Source: Streptomyces sp. NBC_01707 | GTDB lineage: Bacteria > Actinomycetota > Actinomycetes > Streptomycetales > Streptomycetaceae | DNA: 64,000 nucleotides | Direction of reading: 5' to 3' | Assembly: GCF_041438805.1 (NCBI RefSeq) | Contig: NZ_CP109190.1 | Location: forward strand, 7,378,001-7,442,000 | Part shown: piece after piece, positions 34,024 to 42,948 of the stretch | Layout: the number at the start of each line of letters is the position of its first letter | Numbering within the stretch: position 1 is the first letter of the stretch | The notes under the pieces: generated by a model | What the model saw: the letters and a program-made list of their open reading frames with translations, nothing else | Told to the model about the DNA's origin: nothing | The model's database searches: none | Made by a program: the position numbers and the translations under genes

Positions 34024-35756
34024 CACGCGAGGACGGAAGGATCGGCTCCGAGGAGCTGCGCAGTCACCAGTGGTACGGGACGGACGGGCTGCGGTCGTTC
34101 AGCCACCGGGCGCGTACCCGCCAGCTCGGCTACCTCCCCGAGGAACACCTCGGCAAGCCGGTCATCGCGGTCCTCAACACCTGGTCCGACATCAACCCCT
34201 GCCACGTCCATCTGCGTGACCGTGCGCAGGCGGTCAAGCGGGGCGTCTGGCAGGCGGGCGGCTTCCCGCTCGAATTCCCGGTCTCCACCCTCTCGGAGAC
34301 GTTCCAGAAGCCGACCCCGATGCTCTACCGCAACATGCTGGCGATGGAGACGGAGGAGCTGCTGCGCTCCTACCCGGTCGACGGCGCGGTGCTGCTGGGC
34401 GGTTGCGACAAGTCGACGCCCGCGCTGCTGATGGGGGCCGCGTCGGTCGACCTGCCGACAGTCTTCGTGCCGGCCGGGCCGATGCTGCCGGGGCACTGGC
34501 GCAACGAAGTCCTCGGCTCCGGCACCGACATGTGGAAGTACTGGGACGACAAGCGGGCCGGGCTCATCGGCGACTGCGAGATGGGTGAGCTGGAGAACGG
34601 GCTCGCGCGCTCGCCCGGCCACTGCATGACGATGGGAACGGCGTCCACCCTGACGGCCGCGGCCGAGGCGCTCGGTGTCACGGTGCCGGGAGCCTCGTCG
34701 ATCCCGGCCGTGGACTCCGGGCACGACCGGATGGCGGCGCAGTCCGGGCTCCGGATCGTCGAGCTGGTGTGGCAGCAGCGGAAGCTGTCGTCGATCCTCA
34801 CGGCGGAGGCGTACGAGGACGCGGTCGCCACCGTTCTGGCGCTCGGCGGCTCCACCAACGCCGTCATCCACCTGATCGCGATGGCGGGCCGCTCGGGAGT
34901 GAAGCTCACCCTCGACGACTTCGACCGGATCGCCCGCACCGTCCCCGTGCTCGCCAATCTCCGGCCCGGCGGGAAGTACCTGATGGAGGACTTCCACTTC
35001 GCCGGAGGGCTGCCCGGGTTCCTGGCCGGGCTGACCGACGTACTGCATCTCGACCGGCCCACCGTCTCGTACGACACGCTCCGCGAGCAGCTCGACGGGG
35101 CGCTCGTGCACAACTCCGATGTCATCCGCGACCGCGACAACCCCCTTGCGGAGGAGGGCGGCGTGGCGGTCCTGCGCGGCAACCTCTGCCCGGACGGCGC
35201 GGTGATCAAGCACATCGCCGCCGAACCGGAACTGCTGCGGCACACCGGGCCCGCGGTCGTCTTCGAGAACTACCGGGAGATGCAGCACAGCATCAACGAT
35301 CCGGCCCTGGCCCTCACGCCGGACCATGTGCTGGTGCTCCGCAACTCCGGACCCAAGGGCGGTCCCGGGATGCCCGAGTACGGCATGCTGCCGATCCCCG
35401 ACTATCTGCTCAAGCAGGGTGTCCGGGACATGGTGCGGCTCTCCGACGCCCGGATGAGCGGCACCAGTTACGGGGCGTGCGTGCTGCACATCGCGCCCGA
35501 GTCGTACGTCGGCGGTCCGCTCGCCCTCGTCCGCACCGGTGACCTGATCACCCTGGACGTCGAGGCGCGACTGCTTCATCTCGACGTGCCGGAAGAGGAG
35601 TTGGCGAGGCGCCGGGCCGCGTGGACGCCGCCGCCCACCCGGTACGAGCGCGGTTACGGCGCGCTCTACCACGACCAGATCACCCAGGCCGACCAGGGCT
35701 GCGACTTCGCCTTCCTGGCCCGGCAGGGCGAGGTGCCCGACCCGTACGCGGGCTGA
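34020..35756 (+). CDS. IlvD/Edd-family sugar-acid dehydratase
   Basis: This 578-residue enzyme has the Fe-S/Mg site residues NTWSDINPCH, GGCDKSTPALLM and GDCEMGELENG, and the C-terminal domain PGMPEYGMLPIPDYLL and DARMSGTSYGACVLHIAPE. Length and order match L-arabonate/D-xylonate-type dehydratases of the IlvD/Edd family, which dehydrate aldonic acids to 2-keto-3-deoxy acids using a [2Fe-2S] or [4Fe-4S] cluster. The suf operon in this window would supply the cluster. It is coupled to the preceding aldolase-like gene (ATGA). The exact sugar acid cannot be read from the sequence. Confidence 0.85.
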   Translation: MTREDGRIGSEELRSHQWYGTDGLRSFSHRARTRQLGYLPEEHLGKPVIAVLNTWSDINPCHVHLRDRAQAVKRGVWQAGGFPLEFPVSTLSETFQKPTPMLYRNMLAMETEELLRSYPVDGAVLLGGCDKSTPALLMGAASVDLPTVFVPAGPMLPGHWRNEVLGSGTDMWKYWDDKRAGLIGDCEMGELENGLARSPGHCMTMGTASTLTAAAEALGVTVPGASSIPAVDSGHDRMAAQSGLRIVELVWQQRKLSSILTAEAYEDAVATVLALGGSTNAVIHLIAMAGRSGVKLTLDDFDRIARTVPVLANLRPGGKYLMEDFHFAGGLPGFLAGLTDVLHLDRPTVSYDTLREQLDGALVHNSDVIRDRDNPLAEEGGVAVLRGNLCPDGAVIKHIAAEPELLRHTGPAVVFENYREMQHSINDPALALTPDHVLVLRNSGPKGGPGMPEYGMLPIPDYLLKQGVRDMVRLSDARMSGTSYGACVLHIAPESYVGGPLALVRTGDLITLDVEARLLHLDVPEEELARRRAAWTPPPTRYERGYGALYHDQITQADQGCDFAFLARQGEVPDPYAG

Positions 35757-35809
35757 TCGCCCACCGAGAATTCCGGCGCACCGCGCGTTCGGCAGACCGA
35801 ACGGCATGC

Positions 35810-35823
35810 GGTAAGCGCTTGCA
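35810..35823 (+). promoter_or_regulatory. LacI-family operator-like site before the ABC importer
   Basis: GGTAAGCGCTTGCA contains the perfect core AAGCGCTT, the central pattern of LacI-family operators, 71 bases before the first importer gene. No LacI gene adjoins; the nearest in this window is at 62.7 kb. Confidence 0.55.
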
Positions 35824-35894
35824 TCGTACACGCGTCACCGATATCCGCACGCGCACCACCGAAACCCGCACTTGTCCAGGAACGGAGACGTGTC

Positions 35895-36824
35895 ATGGCC
35901 CAAGCCGCCGCTGTGGCCACACCGCCCAAGGTGTCCCGGCGCCGCTCCGCGAACCCCCGCCGACTGCCCTATCTGCTGATCGCCCCCGCGGGGCTGCTGA
36001 TGCTGGGCTTCATCGCCTACCCGATGGTCAGCGTCTTCTACTACAGCCTGCAGAACTACAACGTCACCAAGCCGTGGCGGAACGGCTTCGCCGGCTTCGA
36101 CAACTTCACCCGGATCTTCACCGAGGACGACCAGTTCTGGGCGACGCTCGGCTTCAGCGCCCAGTGGGTCGTCACCCAGGTCGCGCTCCAGCTCACGTTC
36201 GGCCTCGCGCTCGCCCTGATCGTCAACCAGACCTTCATCGGCCGGGGCATCTCCCGGGCCATGGTCTTCTCGCCCTGGGCCGTCTCCGGCGTACTGACCA
36301 GCACCATCTGGATCCTGCTCTACAACTCGTCGACCGGATTCAGCCGCTACCTCGCGGACGCCGGGATCGGCGACTACGGAACCTCCGTGCTCTCCGACAC
36401 CGGCACCGTCTTCTGGGCCGCGACCGTCGCCGAACTCTGGCGCGGGGTCCCCTTCTTCGCCATTCTCATCCTCGCCGACCTGCAGTCCGTCTCCAAGGAG
36501 CTGTACGAGGCGGCAGCGGTCGACGGCGCCGGACGGCTGCGGCAGTTCTTCCACATCACCCTGCCGCACCTGCGGGACGCGATCGTCCTCTCCACGTTGC
36601 TGCGCGGCGTCTGGGAGTTCAACAACGTCGACCTGCTCTACACCCTCACCGGCGGCGGACCGGCCGGCGAGACCACCACCCTGCCGCTCTATGTCGCCAA
36701 TACCGGCATCGAGGGCCACGACTTCGGCTACGCCTCCGCACTCACCACCGTCGCCTTCGTGATCCTCCTCTTCTGCTCGATCGTCTATCTGCGCCTGAGC
36801 AAGTTCGGAGGCGACCACAAGTGA
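35895..36824 (+). CDS. Sugar ABC importer permease (MalF/UgpA type)
   Basis: This 309-residue protein has a basic N-terminus, six membrane segments, and the EAA loop YEAAAVDGAGRLRQFFHITLPHLRDAI that docks to the ATPase. It starts at ATG 35895 after GGAACGGAGACG. It is the first subunit of a carbohydrate ABC transporter with the next gene and the lipoprotein at 41.4 kb. No ATPase is encoded in the cluster, which is normal for Streptomyces carbohydrate importers served by a shared MsiK-type ATPase. It overlaps the next gene by four bases. Confidence 0.92.
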   Translation: MAQAAAVATPPKVSRRRSANPRRLPYLLIAPAGLLMLGFIAYPMVSVFYYSLQNYNVTKPWRNGFAGFDNFTRIFTEDDQFWATLGFSAQWVVTQVALQLTFGLALALIVNQTFIGRGISRAMVFSPWAVSGVLTSTIWILLYNSSTGFSRYLADAGIGDYGTSVLSDTGTVFWAATVAELWRGVPFFAILILADLQSVSKELYEAAAVDGAGRLRQFFHITLPHLRDAIVLSTLLRGVWEFNNVDLLYTLTGGGPAGETTTLPLYVANTGIEGHDFGYASALTTVAFVILLFCSIVYLRLSKFGGDHK

Positions 36825-37732
36825 CTGCCGCACTGGCCGAGAAGCACACGGACACCGTCCAGGGGACCGTACGCAGCACCCCGCCCCCCACCGAACATCG
36901 CCGCCGCGGGCGTGAGCGCGCCTTCGACGAGGTACCGCGCTGGCAGATCTACGTACCGCTCGGCATCTATCTGCTCTTCACCCTCATTCCGTTCTACTGG
37001 ATGGTCCTCTTCGCCGTACGGCCCGCCGGATCAACCTCGCTGGTGCCGTGGCCGATGACGGGGGAGCACTTCTCCAAGGTCTGGAACGAGCGGAGCTTCG
37101 CCGTCTTCTTCCAGAACAGCATGATCGTCGGCGTCTGCACCCTGGTCGCCACGACAGTCGTCGCTCTGTCCGGCGGCTACGCCCTCGCCCGGTTCGACTT
37201 CCGGATCAAGAACGGCTTCATGCTGGCGCTGCTCTGCTCGCAGTTCATCCCCGGCGCGCTGATGCTCGTCCCGCTCTTCGAGATCTTCAAGAACCTGCAG
37301 ATGATCAACTCCCTCGGGAGCGTCGTCATCGCCGAGACGGTCTTCCAGCTGCCGCTTTCCATCATCCTGATCAGCGGCTTCATCAAGAACGTACCGGCCA
37401 GTCTCGAAGAGGCCGCCTGGGTGGACGGCTGTTCGCGCTTCCGGGCCTTCTGCGCGGTGGTGCTGCCGCTGCTGCGTCCCGGACTGATCGCCGTCGGCTC
37501 CTTCGCCTTCGTGCACAGCTGGAACCACTTCCTGTTCGCCCTGATGTTCCTCAGCGAGCAGGACAAGCAGACGATCCCGGTCGGCCTGAACACCCTCATC
37601 GGCGCGGACAGCGTCGACCTGGGCGCGCTCGCCGCGGGCGGTGTGATCGCCGCGGTCCCTGTGGTGATCGTCTTCGCCTTCATCCAGAAGTGGCTGATCA
37701 CCGGCTTCAGCGCCGGTGCCGTGAAGGGCTGA
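36821..37732 (+). CDS. Sugar ABC importer permease (MalG/UgpE type)
   Basis: The protein has 303 residues from GTG 36821, overlapping the first permease stop (GTGA). About 50 cytoplasmic residues precede the first membrane segment. The EAA loop LEEAAWVDGCSRFRAFCAVVLPLLRPGLIA and the C-terminal FIQKWLITGFSAGAVKG are typical of the MalG family. It forms the channel together with the previous gene. Confidence 0.92.
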   Translation: MTAALAEKHTDTVQGTVRSTPPPTEHRRRGRERAFDEVPRWQIYVPLGIYLLFTLIPFYWMVLFAVRPAGSTSLVPWPMTGEHFSKVWNERSFAVFFQNSMIVGVCTLVATTVVALSGGYALARFDFRIKNGFMLALLCSQFIPGALMLVPLFEIFKNLQMINSLGSVVIAETVFQLPLSIILISGFIKNVPASLEEAAWVDGCSRFRAFCAVVLPLLRPGLIAVGSFAFVHSWNHFLFALMFLSEQDKQTIPVGLNTLIGADSVDLGALAAGGVIAAVPVVIVFAFIQKWLITGFSAGAVKG

Positions 37733-37796
37733 CAGCCGCCCCGTGACGCGCTCTCCCCACTCACCCGCACGCCGCCCGGTCGAGGAGGACTCCACG

Positions 37797-37847
37797 ATGA
37801 CCGCAACACCACCCACACCCGCCGGACGCGTACGGAGGGTCGGATGA
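37797..37847 (+). CDS. 16-codon leader reading frame with a strong ribosome binding site
   Basis: ATG 37797 is eight bases after GAGGAGG and encodes MTATPPTPAGRVRRVG before TGA 37845-37847. The TGA overlaps the ATG of the oxidoreductase gene. The near-perfect ribosome binding site, spacing and coupling suggest that it is translated. It may be a coupling leader, a true micro-peptide, or the stub of a deleted gene. No database family is implied. Confidence 0.45.
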   Translation: MTATPPTPAGRVRRVG

Positions 37848-39019
37848 GCACGGTCCAGACGCCCGTCCCGGTCGTCCTCGCCGGCGCACGCGGCCACGGA
37901 CGCTGGCATCTCGCCAACATCCGCCGCCTCCAGGACCAGGGCCTCGTCCGTCTTGCCGGTATCTGCGAGCTGACCCCGCTGACCGAGACCGAGCTCGCCC
38001 GCTTCGCCGGTGAACTCCCGGCCCAGTCAGCCGATTTCGGGGAACTCCTCGACTCCACCGGAGCTCGCGTCGCCGTCATCTGCACCCCGATCCAGACCCA
38101 CACCGAACTGGCGCTGACCGCCGCCGCGCGCTCCGTCCACCTCCTGCTCGAGAAGCCGCCGGCGGCGACATTCGCCGACTTCGAGCGGATGGTCGCCGGT
38201 GTGCGGGCGGCCGGCATCGCCTGCCAGGTCGGCTTCCAGTCCTTCGGCTCGCACGCCGTGCCGGCCATCCGGGAGCTCATGGAGTCCGGTGCCATCGGCG
38301 CCGTGCAGGGCATCGGCGCAGCAGGTGCGTGGGTCCGCGACGACGCCTACTACCTCCGGGCGCCCTGGGCCGGGCGGCGCAGGATCGGCTCGGTCGACGT
38401 CGTCGACGGTGCCCTCACCAACCCCCTCGCCCACGCCGTCGCCACCGCGCTCGAGCTCGCCGGCAGCGGCACCGCCGACGACGTGGCCGCCATCGAGACC
38501 GAGCTGTTCCGCGCCCATGACATCGAGGCCGACGACACCTCCTGCGTACGCATCACCACCACGCGCGGGCTGCCCGTCACCACCGCCGTCACCCTCTGCG
38601 CCGAACAGGCCGGCGAGCCCTACGTCGTCGTCCACGGCGACCGTGGCCGGATCACCTTCTGGTACAAGCAGGACCGGGTCCTGATCCAGCGCGCCGGACA
38701 CGGCCCCGAGGAGGCCGTGCACGGACGGACCGACCTCCTGGAGAACCTCGTCGACCACCTGGCGGGCCGCGCCGCACTCCTCGTACCGCCGCAGCGCACC
38801 GGCGCGTTCATGCGGGTCGTCGAAGCCGTACGGACCGCACCGGAGCCCGTCGCCCTGCCCTCCGACGCCTGGCACACCGAACGCGCGACAGGCTCCGCCG
38901 GGGCGCGCCGGGTGGTCCGCGGCATCGACGCACTGGTCGCGGCGGGCGCCGACAGCCTCACGCTCTTCTCCGAACTCGGCGTCCCCTGGGCGCTCCCCAC
39001 CGAGGTGAGTTCATCGTGA
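37844..39019 (+). CDS. Gfo/Idh/MocA-family oxidoreductase
   Basis: The protein has 391 residues. The nucleotide-binding start is modified to VVLAGARGHGRWHLANIRRL, followed by the conserved EKPPA (LLEKPPAATFADFERM) that contains the catalytic lysine of the family. The second half is the substrate domain (GAAGAWVRDDAYYLRAPWAG). Such enzymes oxidise or epimerise sugars, inositols or sugar acids with NAD(P). It is translationally coupled to the leader frame and to the next gene, so it acts in the same sugar pathway. Confidence 0.87.
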   Translation: MSTVQTPVPVVLAGARGHGRWHLANIRRLQDQGLVRLAGICELTPLTETELARFAGELPAQSADFGELLDSTGARVAVICTPIQTHTELALTAAARSVHLLLEKPPAATFADFERMVAGVRAAGIACQVGFQSFGSHAVPAIRELMESGAIGAVQGIGAAGAWVRDDAYYLRAPWAGRRRIGSVDVVDGALTNPLAHAVATALELAGSGTADDVAAIETELFRAHDIEADDTSCVRITTTRGLPVTTAVTLCAEQAGEPYVVVHGDRGRITFWYKQDRVLIQRAGHGPEEAVHGRTDLLENLVDHLAGRAALLVPPQRTGAFMRVVEAVRTAPEPVALPSDAWHTERATGSAGARRVVRGIDALVAAGADSLTLFSELGVPWALPTEVSSS

Positions 39020-39846
39020 CCGCATCATCCGCACTCCTGAGCTGCGCCGGACGCCCCGTCGGCCGCTACACCTACCTGCCCGCCACCGGGGGCCGTCCCT
39101 ACTTCCACCCCGTCACCACCCTCGCGGGCGTCCCGGTCACCGAGGAGAGTCCGGCCGACCACCTCCACCACCTGGGCACCTCGATCGCCGTCCCGGACGT
39201 CGCCGGGCACAACTTCTGGGGCGGACGCACCTTCGTACGCGGGCAGGGTCCCACCGCACTCGACAACCACGGGATCCAGCGCCACCTCGGCTGGAAACTC
39301 TGCGACTCCGACGGCTTCGTCGAGGAGCTCAGCTGGGTGGCGGACGACACCGAGCTGCTGCGCGAGCACCGCACCGTCGCCGTCGCCGAACTCTCCGGCA
39401 CCGCCTGGGCGCTGGACTTCTCCTTCTCGCTCACCAACCGCGGCACCGACGATCTCTCCATCGGCAGCCCCGCCACCAACGGCCGCCCCGGCGCCGGATA
39501 CGGCGGCTTCTTCTGGCGCGCCCCGAAGGAAGCGGCCGCGCCCGCCGTGTTCAGCGGACACGGCGACGGCGAGGCGGCCGTCCACGGGCGGGTCGCCGAC
39601 TGGGTCGCGATGACCGGCGACGGCTGGACCCTTGTCTTCGCCGGGGCGACGGACGCGACCCGGCGCGACCCCTGGTTCGTCCGGAGCGCCGAATATCCGG
39701 GCGTCGGCTCCTCGCTCGCCGCCGCCGAGCGGTTGCCGGTCCCGGTCGGCGCGACCGTCGTGCGCCGCGTGGTCACGGTCATCGCCGACGGCCGCCTCGA
39801 CCGGGCCACGGCGGCTGCGTACGTCCGCCGGGCGGTGACCGCATGA
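39016..39846 (+). CDS. DUF6807 (PmoA-like) protein
   Basis: The protein has 276 residues from GTG 39016, overlapping the preceding stop. TEESPADHLHHLGTSIAVPDVAGHNFWGGRTFVRGQGP is the family hallmark of the DUF6807/PmoA group, which often accompanies Gfo/Idh/MocA oxidoreductases and glycoside hydrolases. It lacks a signal peptide. It is presumably a sugar-pathway protein with a beta-sandwich fold; the function is unknown. Confidence 0.85.
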   Translation: MTASSALLSCAGRPVGRYTYLPATGGRPYFHPVTTLAGVPVTEESPADHLHHLGTSIAVPDVAGHNFWGGRTFVRGQGPTALDNHGIQRHLGWKLCDSDGFVEELSWVADDTELLREHRTVAVAELSGTAWALDFSFSLTNRGTDDLSIGSPATNGRPGAGYGGFFWRAPKEAAAPAVFSGHGDGEAAVHGRVADWVAMTGDGWTLVFAGATDATRRDPWFVRSAEYPGVGSSLAAAERLPVPVGATVVRRVVTVIADGRLDRATAAAYVRRAVTA

Positions 39847-41423
39847 GCCGGCCCTGGACGGCCGACCTCGGTGACGGCACCTACCGCAACCCGGTCCTGA
39901 ACGCCGACTGGTCCGACCCCGACGTCGTCCGGGTCGGCGACGACTACTACCTCACCGCGTCCAGCTTCGGCCGGGTCCCGGGACTGCCGCTGCTGCACTC
40001 CCGCGACCTGGTCAACTGGACGCTCGTCGGGCACGCCCTCGACCGCCTCGAGCCTGCCGCCGACTTCGCCGTGCCCCGCCACGACTGCGGGGTGTGGGCG
40101 CCGTCCTTCCGGTACCACGCCGGCCGGTTCTGGATCTTCTGGGGAGACCCCGACCACGGCATCCAGCAGATCAACGCCGAGTCGGTTCGTGGCCCGTGGA
40201 GCACCCCGCATCTGGTCAAGGCGGGAAAGGGACTGATCGACCCCTGCCCGCTGTGGGACGAGGAGACCGGCGAGGCCTACCTCGTGCACGCCTGGGCGAA
40301 GTCGCGCTCCGGCGTCAAGAACCGGATCACCGGACACCGGATGAGCCCGGACGGACGCGAACTCCTCGACGAGGGCAAGACCCTGATCGACGCCGATCTG
40401 ATCCCCGGCTGGTTCACCCTCGAAGGACCCAAGCTCTACCGGCACGACGGCGAGTTCTGGATCTTCGCCCCGGCCGGCGGGGTGACCACCGGCTGGCAGG
40501 GTGCGTTCCGGTCGCGCGAGTTCTTCGGACCGTACGAGGAACGCGTCGTCCTCGCCCAGGGTCGCACCGACGTCAACGGGCCGCACCAGGGCGGCTGGGT
40601 CCGAACGGCAGCAGGCCAGGACTGGTTCCTGCACTTCCAGGACCGCGGGGCGTACGGGCGGGTGGTCCATCTCCAGCCGATGCGCTGGGGCGCGGACGGC
40701 TGGCCGGTCCTCGGCGACCGCGGCGAACCCGTCGGCGTGCACCCCAAGCCGGTCGCCCCCGAGCAGCCCGTCGAAGCCCCGGCGGCCGGCGACGACTTCC
40801 CGGGCGGGCGGTACGGCAGGCAGTGGCAGTGGATGGCGAACCAGCGTCCCGGCTGGACCGTCGAGCACGCCGGGGACGGGCTGCGGCTCAGCTGCGTACG
40901 GACCGCGTACGCCCACGACCTGCGGGCCCTGCCCAACGTCCTGGTCCAGCGGCTGCCGGCCGAGACGTTCACCGTCGAGGTCGAGGTCGCCCTCGGCAGC
41001 GACGAGACCGGGGCCAAGGCGGGGCTGGCCGTGCTCGGCGACGCCTTCGGCTGGATCGGCCTCGAACGCGCCGAGGACGGCGACATCCGCCTCGTGCACC
41101 GGTACGCCGAGACGGTCGCCGAGCACGAACGGGATGCCGAGCACAGCCGCCCGGCTCCCGAAGGGCGGGCGCGGCTCCGTATCGAGGTTGCCGTGGGCGC
41201 CCGCTGCCGCTTCTTCGCCGACACCGGCGACGGGACCGGATTCCGGGCCTCGGGGCTGCCGTTCGCCGCGACTCCATGGCGTTGGGTCGGCGCACTGCTC
41301 GGCCTCTTCGCCACCGCACCGGCCGGGAAGGGGCCGGCCGGGACGGCCGGCTTCACCGGTTTCCGCATCACCGAACGAACCGCACCAGAACCGACAGAAC
41401 CCAGAGAGAAGAGCCGACCATGA
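39843..41423 (+). CDS. Intracellular GH43-family glycoside hydrolase
   Basis: The protein has 526 residues. The five-bladed propeller residues are visible: general base D25 in ADWSDPDVV, the pKa-modulating aspartate D133 in LIDPCPLW, and general acid E194 in TLEGPKLY. A C-terminal beta-sandwich (residues about 305-526) resembles the XynB2-type accessory domain. The lack of a signal peptide places it in the cytosol, where it would cut imported arabino- or xylo-oligosaccharides or pectin side-chain fragments. It overlaps its neighbours by four bases on both sides. Confidence 0.9.
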   Translation: MSRPWTADLGDGTYRNPVLNADWSDPDVVRVGDDYYLTASSFGRVPGLPLLHSRDLVNWTLVGHALDRLEPAADFAVPRHDCGVWAPSFRYHAGRFWIFWGDPDHGIQQINAESVRGPWSTPHLVKAGKGLIDPCPLWDEETGEAYLVHAWAKSRSGVKNRITGHRMSPDGRELLDEGKTLIDADLIPGWFTLEGPKLYRHDGEFWIFAPAGGVTTGWQGAFRSREFFGPYEERVVLAQGRTDVNGPHQGGWVRTAAGQDWFLHFQDRGAYGRVVHLQPMRWGADGWPVLGDRGEPVGVHPKPVAPEQPVEAPAAGDDFPGGRYGRQWQWMANQRPGWTVEHAGDGLRLSCVRTAYAHDLRALPNVLVQRLPAETFTVEVEVALGSDETGAKAGLAVLGDAFGWIGLERAEDGDIRLVHRYAETVAEHERDAEHSRPAPEGRARLRIEVAVGARCRFFADTGDGTGFRASGLPFAATPWRWVGALLGLFATAPAGKGPAGTAGFTGFRITERTAPEPTEPREKSRP

Positions 41424-42754
41424 ACATCTCGAAGACACAGCGGGGTCGTGCCGCGGCAGCGGTGTCCCTCGCGGCGGTGCTGGCCCTGACCGCCACCGCC
41501 TGCGGTGACGACGGCAGTGACAGCGGCAACGAAGGCAGCGGGAAGGGTGAGATCACCTTCTGGGACAACAACGGCGGTCCGCGTACGGCCGTCTGGACCG
41601 AGATCATCAAGGACTTCGAGAAGAAGTACCCGGACATCAAGGTCAAGTACGTCCCGATCCCGATCGCCGACGTCCAGTCCAAGTACGACACGGCGATCGC
41701 GGGCGGCGGCCTGCCGGACGTCGGCGGGGTCGGCACCGCGTACCTCGCCAACATGGTGTCGCAGGAGGCGTTGGAGCCGCTCAACGACCGGATCAAGGAC
41801 TCCTCGCTGAACGGCAAGCTCGTCGAGGGCATGGTCGAGAGCGTCAAGGATGCGGGTGGCCGCGGCGACGACATGTACTCCGTGCCCACCTCCGCGAACA
41901 ACGGCGCACTCTGGTACCGCACCGACCTGTTCAAGGCCGCCGGCCTGGAGGCGCCCACCACCTGGGCGAACTTCTACGCGGCTGCCGACAAGCTCACGGA
42001 CACCAAGAAGAACAAGTTCGGCTACACCATCCGCGGTGGCGCGGGCTCCATCGCGCAGGCCATGGACGCGGCGTACGGGCAGTCCGGCATCACGGACTTC
42101 TGGAACGGCGACAAGACGACGCTCAACGACCCGAAGAACGTTGCCGCGCTGGAGAGGTACGTCGCCCTCTACAAGAAGACGACGCCCGCCGCCGACGTCA
42201 ACAACGACTTCACCAAGATGGTCGCGCAGTGGGACACCGGCACCATCGGAATGCTCAGCCACAACCTCGGCTCCTACCAGGACCACCTGAAGGCGCTGGG
42301 CAAGGACAAGTTCGCCGGTATCCCCAATCCGATCGGGGACGGCGGCACCCGCGTCCAGGTGTCCAACCCGGTCGACGGACTCGGCCTGTTCCGGTCCAGC
42401 AAGAACAAGACGGCGGCCTGGAAGTTCATCGAGTTCGCCGCTTCCCACGCCTCGAACAGCAAGTGGAACGAATCGGCCGGCGCCATCCCCGCCAACACCG
42501 AGGCCGCCAAGGACCCGTGGATCAGCGCCTCCGCGCCGACCGAGCTCGCCGCGAAGGCCCTCACGGACGGCTCCACCAAGATCGTGCAACTGCCGTACTA
42601 CCTGCCCGACTGGAACAACATCAGCAAGGCCGACAACGAGCCGGAGTTCCAGAAGCTGCTGCTCGGCAAGACCACGGCCAAGGCCTTCCTCGACAAGATC
42701 GCCGATGAGCTGAACAAGGCGCAGAAGGAGTGGAAGGAGCTCGGCAACGGCTGA
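41420..42754 (+). CDS. Sugar ABC importer solute-binding lipoprotein
   Basis: The protein has 444 residues. A lipoprotein signal ends LALTATAC (C28), followed by a Gly/Ser/Asp linker. The body is a family 1 extracellular binding protein (EITFWDNNGGPRTAVWTEIIKDFEKKYPDIKVKYVPIP). It captures the oligosaccharide for the two permeases at 35.9-37.7 kb. It is coupled to GH43 (ATGA) and ends the operon before a hairpin at 42786. Its position far behind the permeases, after the enzymes, is unusual but within one run of overlapping genes. Confidence 0.93.
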   Translation: MNISKTQRGRAAAAVSLAAVLALTATACGDDGSDSGNEGSGKGEITFWDNNGGPRTAVWTEIIKDFEKKYPDIKVKYVPIPIADVQSKYDTAIAGGGLPDVGGVGTAYLANMVSQEALEPLNDRIKDSSLNGKLVEGMVESVKDAGGRGDDMYSVPTSANNGALWYRTDLFKAAGLEAPTTWANFYAAADKLTDTKKNKFGYTIRGGAGSIAQAMDAAYGQSGITDFWNGDKTTLNDPKNVAALERYVALYKKTTPAADVNNDFTKMVAQWDTGTIGMLSHNLGSYQDHLKALGKDKFAGIPNPIGDGGTRVQVSNPVDGLGLFRSSKNKTAAWKFIEFAASHASNSKWNESAGAIPANTEAAKDPWISASAPTELAAKALTDGSTKIVQLPYYLPDWNNISKADNEPEFQKLLLGKTTAKAFLDKIADELNKAQKEWKELGNG

Positions 42755-42785
42755 TCGTCACGGCCGACGCCCCGATGACCGGGGG

Positions 42786-42818
42786 CCGGCGGCGGTCCGG
42801 GTCGCGCCCCGCCGCCGG
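42786..42818 (+). terminator. Hairpin after the solute-binding protein gene
   Basis: CCGGCGGCG pairs perfectly with CGCCGCCGG around a 15-base loop, 32 bases after the stop. It separates the importer operon from the pectate lyase gene. Confidence 0.65.
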
Positions 42819-42948
42819 TCCCTCTCTCCTCCCGATTCCTCCCCGCACGTCACTCGCACGTTTCCTCGCGTGTCGCATCGCACCTCCGCCACGCGCTGTC
42901 CTCCGCACGCGCCACCTTCGCCACACATCAACGACCGAAGGAACCGCC

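Noticed and set aside
30832..34026. Minus-strand frame of over 1000 codons across 30.8-34.0 kb
   Set aside because: It crosses several well-supported genes on both strands and shows the biased residues of an anti-frame.
35895..42754. Incomplete ABC importer because no ATPase gene is present
   Set aside because: Streptomyces carbohydrate importers commonly use a shared MsiK-type ATPase encoded elsewhere, so the absence is normal.
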